Shown: piece by piece, positions 18,729-25,060 of the stretch
How the letters are laid out: each line of letters opens with the position of its first letter
Numbering within the stretch: the stretch's first letter is position 1
Origin: Spirogloea muscicola
Taxonomy: Eukaryota > Streptophyta > Zygnematophyceae > Spirogloeales > Spirogloeaceae
DNA length: 25,060 nucleotides
NCBI GenBank assembly: GCA_009602725.1
Contig: WELB01000046.1
Coordinates: forward strand, 359,619-384,678
Direction of reading: 5' to 3'
The notes under the pieces: model-generated
The model's database searches: none
What the model saw: the letters and a program-made list of their open reading frames with translations, nothing else
Told to the model about the DNA's origin: nothing
Translations under genes and position numbers: made by a program

Positions 18729-19371
18729 ATGGACCAGTTCTTCGTGCACCCGGCGGGCGCGGGCCTGCCGCGCATCGTCGGCCCCGCCGGCGGGCCCTCC
18801 GGCCCCGGCCCCCAGTTCCGCCCCATGCCCGGCTCCTCGCCCAGCGACGCCATCGCCGCCTCCTGGAAGGCCGACAGCCGCGACCGCCGCGGCGGCGGCG
18901 ACTACGGCCACACCGTCCATTTGGGCTACAACCCAGGTCAGGCGGCCGAGCTGAGTGCCAAATGCAGCTGATGACACCGCAGCTGCATGCCAGCAGCTCT
19001 GGCGTTCACGCCGGTAGCCACTGACGCCAAAGTGGCGGCGGCGAGGATTGCGCTTGTGGGGTCGTCAAATTTTCTTGTGGGTGTCGCTTGCAGATGGCAT
19101 CCGGCGCGCCGAGGAGCTCACAGGCGGAGGCGGCGGCAGCGGCAGCGACGTCCGGGGCGGGCTCGGCAGCCCGCGGCAGCAGCACAGCCCCCGCGACGAC
19201 CTCGAGAGCCGCTGGCAGCCGCTGCCGGCGGCGGCGTTCCGCGGCGCCCTGCAGGCGGCGCTGGCCACGAGCGTCGCAACGGCTGAAGACGGCAGCGCTG
19301 ACGATGGTGTTGCGAGGCTTGGCCCGCTGGAGGTCGCCGCGCCGGCCCCCCTGCCCCAGCAGCTCCATTAA
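18729..19371 (+). CDS. Unrecognised small two-exon gene, Gly/Ala/Pro-rich
   Basis: Exons 18729-18936 and 19094-19371 (TAA) join in phase 1 to give 161 residues. The model rests on an ATG beginning MDQFFVHPAG, a good donor (CCAG then GTCAGG) and a good acceptor (CTTGCAG), which join YNP to DGIRRAEELTG. The N-terminal half is Pro/Gly-rich with DSRDRRGGGDYGHTVHLGYN; the C-terminal half has a Gly/Ser linker and a likely helix around SRWQPLPAAAFRGALQAAL. No signal peptide, membrane segment or known domain is recognised. The frame is also open upstream of 18729 (with an N at 18624), so the start could be earlier. The high GC resembles other first exons here. The gene converges on OEP80. Confidence 0.5.
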
Positions 19372-20039
19372 GCTCGCTCATGGCCACGGACCCTTAGCCC
19401 TACTGCTCCCTCAGTGGCCATCTTGCGGCCATGGTGGTTGCGCCATTGTACATAATGCATCTATCCTGACTCGCCAAAGTCGAGGCACCGAGGTGGCTGC
19501 AGAAGCTTCTCATTTGTGTTTGTACATTACCTTTAACAAGCTAACAATCTGTAGCAAGGATTAACAACCTGCATTCCTCAGTATGAGCTTACTCCCTTCT
19601 TAATGGCAGCATCACATCGGTCGTTTCATTAACACTGAAGCTGCGCTACTAGTCACTCCTTGACTGACGGTCCTCATCTGGATCTAATTGTCATGTCAAT
19701 GGCGAACATCGTCAAGCTTTTTGACGATTTTCGCCGTTATGGAAGTCGTAAGGCTCGCACAGACGCAGGAGCTCTTCTTGCCTCTGTGCCACCCGACTTA
19801 GACAGCAGCGAGATTCTGTGTGAGACAGAAACTGTAACTAAGAGGAAGGTCTCGCTTGCCACAACACCGTAAGCCATCTTTCTGGCCTGCTATGTCACAT
19901 CTGCGCTAAGTACAAGCTAATCAAGCTGGTTAGACAATCATGATGTGGACTACTCTATTTTAAGGCTGTTGCTGACGAAGTAAGGTGTAGATGTATTCTG
20001 CCAAGGTGAATGCTGCCACAGAGCTTCAGGCTGTGAAGA
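19372..20039. other. Convergent intergenic region between the unknown gene and OEP80
   Basis: It holds the 3' ends of two genes that converge from opposite strands. A 70-codon open frame at 19660-19872 has no supporting marks. No repeat core or RNA gene is seen. Confidence 0.5.
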
Positions 20040-23000
20040 CTAGTTACGGTAGCCAATGCCGAAATGAAAACGGCGCACATTCTGGTCATTGAGGGCATAC
20101 TCAAGGCGCAGCGGCCCGAGCGGCGAGTCAATCCGCACGCCCGCACCATAGCCGAAGCCCTTGCCTGGCTTCCCTCGCGTCCCTGCAGGGTCGCCTGTTG
20201 ATGCATCACCCTCTTAATCAGCATCTCAGGTTTGGGCTTTAGGATCAATGTTTCACATACACATGGCCCAAACTCTGCTTCAAGATACGTCATAGCAGTC
20301 TAACTGATGACAAAGTCATACAGAGATACGCAGAAGTATTGGACTAATTTTGTTACGAAAGTACGCACCAGGCACAGTTGATCCAGAGTCCAGGTCCGTA
20401 CCATAGTCTGCAAACAGCGCCCCCTCAACTGGGCCAACCTGCACAAGCGCCACGGATGGCACGGCCTGTCAGTTGGCGTGACGGCATCGAGTCGTGGATG
20501 CCCTGAACCCACTTCGACTTCAGGTCATCAACTGTTTATGCAAGGACTACTTCTGCATCACACAAGTGATGCTTCACTGGACCCGACTCTGCCTCTCATT
20601 TCGACTCTGAGACACCCTGTTGCAGCACTATTGAGCTACATGGCTTAGCAGTAGCCTCCATGCTCTGGCCAAGGACTGGATAAGCAAAAGCCCAACTCAG
20701 GATGCCTCACCAGCGGCACAGACACCTCGCCACTGGTGACAATGTATGAGCGGCCCGACCCAACTGCGCCTTCATCATAGCCTCGCACGCTGTTGGTGCC
20801 GCCAATTGGAAACGCCTCATGGGGTGCAAGGTCATAGAAGACCGTCCCTCCTGAGAAGCTGCACCATTGAGAAAGGGACAAACCAGCACGTCACCATGAC
20901 GAATCATTTGGAAAGTGACTGTCACCTCCTTCGCCATGAGTTCCAAGGCTTGTGCAACAGTGTGACGAGACGACCTTGCAATGCAGCGGACGGGCCCAAT
21001 TCTCAGGCCCTGGCGCGCCCGGACATTGATGCGGTTGAAGAAAAGCCAATCGCTGGAAACAGGAAGCCCCTGCTCCGTGTTGAAGACAAGCTGCATGTCA
21101 TGCAATGGAGCATATAGTTAATTTATAAGCTCACATTTTTCTCTTTGGTAACCTGTCTGCGCAGAAGCTAAGCCAAGCCAAAAATGCAGATGAACAAAAG
21201 TATGGCCATTGATGCTGTCCCGCGTGCCTGAGAGGATCCATTGTCACCAGAATCGGTGTAAACCAGCTCCAATTTCGCGACCAGCATGTCATCATAAGCA
21301 CGCCCGCTGTGGGAAAATTGGAGTAAACAAGGCTCAAACCAACAGTGCCACACAAAGGCCTAAGGCATGGCAGCATGGAGTTGCAGGATTAACACTTAAG
21401 GCTCCCATGGTGGCGGGATGAGGCAAGAGTCATGTCATCTGTAGACGGTTTGGAGGACCTGAAAGTGAGGGGGCTGCCATAAGCATCCACCATCTTGGGT
21501 TGCCCAGTGTCGTCCCGGCCCCCAGACCTCTGCACGGCTGCAACATGAGTCAGCTGGGTGCTCGTGGCAAGATGAAAGCAAGACAGGCTACAATTTCTGC
21601 TTCACTCGAATAAAGCATCTGAGGTAATGCAGTTGCCAAAAGCAACTACAATAGAATTGTTACCCTGCTAGGTAACAATCCTATCCACGCACATGGCAAA
21701 CTAAGGCATGGGAAGGAGGGCAAGGCAAGGCAAAGCGAGGCAACACTTTTCATGGCAAATGAAGCCACTTTCATTATAAAGCTAAGCACAACCCAAGTGG
21801 GGATGCGCACTTATGCTTACAAATGACACGCAGAGAAGTCCGTGCAAACCTGGAAGGTCAGGCCGGCAGTGCCGCTGAGCTTGGGCCGCAGTGGCCGGCT
21901 GTAGTCCACGCCGGCAACCAGCCGGCCGATTGTGACGCCGCCGTGCCAAGGCCCCAGTGACTGCTCGTTCCGCCTCTGGCCCAGGACTGTGGTGGCCGGG
22001 CTTCGCGAATTCTGGAAGCCCATTGCTTGCACGAGCCCATGATGAGCAAGCCCAGAATGACAACTAGGAGTTATCCTCAGATTGTGCATTACTAAACGAA
22101 GCTGTACCACATTGACGATACTGGTATGAGCGATCACCTGGAGGTTGATGGCGCGGGACGTCCGCTTGTTGTCGCCCTCCAGCCAGGGGTCTGTGTAGTT
22201 CAGCCGGAACATCGAGTCGCTCTGCCCCTTCTCTAGCGAGACATTCAGCTTCTGGTTGCGGCCGAAGGCGTTTCGGTGAGAGTATGCAAAGCTCCCTATC
22301 AAACCAGACAGCGCTCCATTCGATATCCTGAGAACACAGCCACCACACGTTTCTCCTATCTCAGTCATTCCAGAGACTTGCATTGACAGCATGCCAGCTA
22401 TACATGTTATGCAACTAGTCTTGTTGATAACCTGCACCACAACTCGGTGTAAGGGAGGCTCTGCCCTTTCCATGTCAGGAGCAACATGCCCTTATAATCG
22501 ATGCAGACCCACACTAAGTCTTGTGATACCAATTTAAAGATTACACATCAGCCAGGCAACTTACCGATTCCCTGACAAGCCCCACCCTGCTGAGAACCCG
22601 CCAGCCATTCTCTCCACGACATTGATGGTCAGGTCCACTGTTCCTGAGTCTGCAATAGGATTCACCAATGGTGCATCTCAAGCCTAAGACTCTGATTATG
22701 TGAGAGCAAGAGGATAGAGCGCAGGTCGTCATTGGTTGCAAAGTTGCAGAAAACTTGGCCTTGTTTCTTACATACTTGTTTCTTACATATTCTGCAAGAA
22801 TAAAGGGACATTAAGTCCTCTTCTCTTTCTCCATCACGTGCAAGCATCTGCCATTCTGATCTGTGTCCAATTATACACTGCAAGGACAGTACTATCACGA
22901 ATACCTCCTGCTGGCTGAGGTACGATGTTGACGTCCTCCATAATTCCCATCGTGAAGACCGTCTCCGCATCTCGCTTGCCCTGCTGCAAGCTATATATCT

Positions 23001-25060
23001 GGCAAAGCCAAAGAGAGAATCCTCACTACCATCTTGAGTGCCCAAAAAGAAGATCTAGTGGAGTCTGACATGCTTTTCCATATTAGAGCTCTGGAACTTC
23101 ACTTAAGGGACAGCATTGTACCTGCCCTTTCTTGGACATGAGCTGGCGGAGGAGAGTCTCGGGCTTCGTCTTGCCTGTCGTAGGCTCGCCCCTGTGCAGC
23201 AAATCAACCTGCACATCAGCTGGAAGCCCAGGCACACCCTGAAGCATATGATTTGACAATACTTTCTGTGCCCTCGGTCCTGGATCATGTCGAGCATGAC
23301 CATGGACAGTCGCATGCTGTCTAAGCACAGTGACTCGTATACCATACTCTCGCTCTCCTCAAATGGCAACCGCAAACCGCATGTCAAGGAGGTTTGTGTA
23401 CGTTTTTACGTACACAAAATCCTACAGACTATGAGCCTTGTCTCATCAGAAGAGATTGTTTTGGGCTTCTTCCCATTTTTCAGCAGACGGAGGGGAACAG
23501 TGTTTCAAGGCCAAGGCCTCACGTTTTGCGGTCGAGGAAGCGGATGTTGATGTTGTTAACCTCGGCCTCGACCATTTGCACCTTGACGATGCCGTCCTGC
23601 ATGATTTCGACATCCGTCACCTGCACTCGATGCGTCATGGTCAACATGCACACTGAGGTGAGAATTACATGCAGCAAAAAATGCTCCAGCACACTGCCAC
23701 AAGTGGTCTACTGGGCAATCCTTCACAATAGTGCTCAATGACTCTACTAGCCAGTAGATTATGTTGCTAATGTACTAGTATTAGATGCAGAATAGAAAGC
23801 TATGTCGCATTGTAAGGCTCAAGCAGGGACTTGGGCCAGGCTCCTCCAAGAGCTCCATCAGTGTCAAAAAGCGGGAGTTGCAGGGGCAGCTGCACCTGTC
23901 CAAAGAGCCCTCTGGTGCGGTACCACCCGTTGAGCGTGTCGAGCACGTTGTTCAGCCGCTGGATGTTCACCACCTTGCCTGTAGAAGTAAGTGCTAGACC
24001 ATGTCAACAGCCTCACGAAACCCAAGCTGGGAAAACCTCAAAAACTGTACACTGTATGCATCACTAAACCCTGAACCTGTGAGTGCAAGTCCCCACTTCA
24101 GAGCTGTGCTGAGGCACACAGCCAAAGCTGCAGACCACCCAGCTGGACCATGTATGGAGAAACAATCTGTAGAGACAATACATCACTACCACTACTCCAC
24201 AGACACGTGCATGCCACAATAGAACCGATAGCTAATCAGTGCCGTCAATTGGGCTGATTCTGGTAAAAATGCCGAGCTGCGATGGTCGTGCAGGAGACCA
24301 AGTACAAACATTTCGAAAACAAATATAAACATTGAACCAGAAAGAAATACTTATACAATAACACATACAATCAGTAACCACGGCTCACCGTGCTCGTGGC
24401 AAAAGGCGTCCTCCACGACCTTGGCCGGGAGGGCATTGGCGCCCTTGCAGACCAGGCCGGTCATCACCTGGTTCGGCTCCACCTGCCGAACCAGGTGATC
24501 AGCGTCAGCGTCAGCGTCAGGCCGTCAGGCGTCAGGGTCTCCAAGCCCAGGGCCCAGCATCTCGGCCCAAGAGCCGGCACCTACATTCGACAGGTCCTGG
24601 GTTCAAACCCCGTCGGCTTACGCGGATAATGAACAGCACGCGTCAGCTGACAAGCGCGTCAGCTGACGCGTCACTCGTGTCCTCGGCCTGAGTGCTGGCA
24701 CCCGGGTTTACAGATCCTGGGTTCGAACCCCGTCGGCTTACGCGGAAGATGAGGCGCACGCCGTCGCGCGTGTCCTCGGCCGTGGGGAGGCAGGAGGCGA
24801 AGTAGCCGGTGTCGATGATGCGGTGTACGTCCTCCTGGACCTCGCGCGTCGTCAGCGCGAAGTTGGGCTTGGACGCCCGCAGCGCGCGGCGCGCCACGGC
24901 CAGCAGGTCCGCGTCGCCGACGTCGCCGCCGTCCTTGCCCTTGATGAGGATCTCGGAGATGAGCACGCGCTCCTCCTCGTCCCGCCGCTCCTCCACCAGG
25001 CGCACGCCGCCGCGGCCTCCGCGGCGGCCCCCGCGGGGCGTGCCCCGCGCCAGCGGCGGC
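20040..25060 (-). CDS. OEP80: Chloroplast outer envelope protein OEP80-like (Omp85/Toc75-V family), 15 visible exons, 5' partial
   Basis: Minus-strand exons: 25060-24742, 24482-24389, 23978-23896, 23620-23523, 23191-23122, 22998-22905, 22649-22565, 22327-22138, 22011-21850, 21529-21459, 21306-21228, 21090-20975, 20858-20711, 20438-20369, 20194-20040 (TAG). Every junction keeps phase; about 610 residues are visible. The N-terminal part holds POTRA repeats ([54 protein letters not shown]). From about residue 255 the 16-strand-type beta-barrel begins ([36 protein letters not shown]), with the Omp85 loop-6 motif [18 protein letters not shown] and a terminal [12 protein letters not shown]80 acts in the outer chloroplast envelope in beta-barrel protein biogenesis (family knowledge). 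The exon upstream of 25005 stays open to the window edge, Gly/Arg-rich, so the start is outside. The intron between 21228 and 21090 appears to use a GC donor. Confidence 0.92.
21632..21679. repeat. Two adjacent small hairpins in an OEP80 intron
   Basis: GTTGC/GCAAC pair around a 5-base loop at 21632-21646, and ATTGTTACC/GGTAACAAT pair around a 6-base loop at 21656-21679. They lie deep in the intron and have no assigned role. Confidence 0.4.
22760..22789 (+). repeat. 15-bp tandem duplication in an OEP80 intron
   Basis: CTTGTTTCTTACATA is repeated exactly at 22760-22774 and 22775-22789, probably replication slippage. Confidence 0.85.
24463..24499. repeat. Perfect 15-bp hairpin across the acceptor of an OEP80 intron
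   Basis: ATCACCTGGTTCGGC at 24463-24477 pairs with GCCGAACCAGGTGAT at 24485-24499 around a 7-base loop. On the minus strand the acceptor AG is at 24484-24483, so the splice site sits at the edge of the loop. The intronic arm looks like an inverted copy of the first exonic codons (VEPNQV). Confidence 0.9.
24499..24535 (+). repeat. AGCGTC/GTCAGG hexamer-type tandem repeat in the OEP80 intron
   Basis: CAGCGT units repeat three times and then degenerate into GTCAGG-type units, directly beside the acceptor hairpin. Confidence 0.75.
24594..24751. repeat. Duplicated tRNA-like plus exon-junction segment in the OEP80 intron, 120 bp apart
   Basis: The block from TCCTGGGTTC through CCCCGTCGGCTTACGCGGA to ATGA occurs at about 24595-24631 and 24715-24751 with about three differences. 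Both contain a T-loop-like core (GGTTCAAACCC or GGTTCGAACCC). The second copy spans the true exon/intron border, so the first copy carries a second GTAAGC donor on the minus strand (GT at 24621-24620). Between them is the palindrome GCGTCAGCTGACGC at 24656-24669. Confidence 0.8.

Noticed and set aside
19660-19872. 70-codon open frame downstream of the unknown gene
   Set aside because: Composition looks ordinary, but there is no family motif, no splice context and no conserved neighbour; an open frame this short is expected by chance.
24590-24625. Possible tRNA gene
   Set aside because: Only a T-arm-like piece is present; acceptor stem, D arm and anticodon arm cannot be drawn.

Overview
This is nuclear DNA from a eukaryote of the green lineage, most likely a green or streptophyte alga; the exact group cannot be read from the sequence. 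The evidence is spliced genes with short exons and GT-AG introns (two look GC-AG), a chloroplast outer-envelope OEP80/Omp85 gene, a plant-type prolyl-oligopeptidase-like peptidase whose exons join into a protein close to the land-plant family, and GC-rich first exons set in moderate-GC introns. No bacterial operons, rRNA, intact tRNA or CRISPR arrays are seen.

Layout: (1) positions 1-6062, plus strand: an S9 serine peptidase gene of 18 visible exons, 5' end off the window. (2) 6063-8794: intergenic, with two decayed copies of a dispersed repeat tail and a GC-rich block before the next gene. (3) 8795-9539, plus: a two-exon dynein light chain LC8 gene. (4) 10078-12385, minus: a six-exon transaldolase/fructose-6-phosphate-aldolase-like gene with an odd Ala-rich and acidic N-terminus. 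(5) about 12540-18490: a repeat island with tandem duplications, decayed LINE-like elements sharing a hairpin-bearing 3' tail, a head-to-head inverted duplication of that element, a 140-bp Tourist-like MITE inside one arm, and a second palindrome of about 1.24 kb made from an LTR-retrotransposon 3' end. (6) 18729-19371, plus: a two-exon unrecognised small gene. (7) 20040-25060, minus: OEP80-like gene, 15 visible exons, 5' end off the window.

The host genes do not form a pathway: peptidase, dynein light chain, carbohydrate aldolase and chloroplast beta-barrel assembly are independent housekeeping functions, each with its own introns. The parts most worth a second look are the repeat family with its conserved hairpin tail, the two large palindromes (possible hairpin-RNA sources), the MITE whose empty site is preserved in the sister arm, two inferred GC-AG introns, and the rearranged first visible intron of OEP80, where the acceptor lies in a perfect hairpin and the donor junction is duplicated. 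Exon borders were worked out by eye from reading frame, splice dinucleotides and remembered family conservation; no alignment or transcript data were available.
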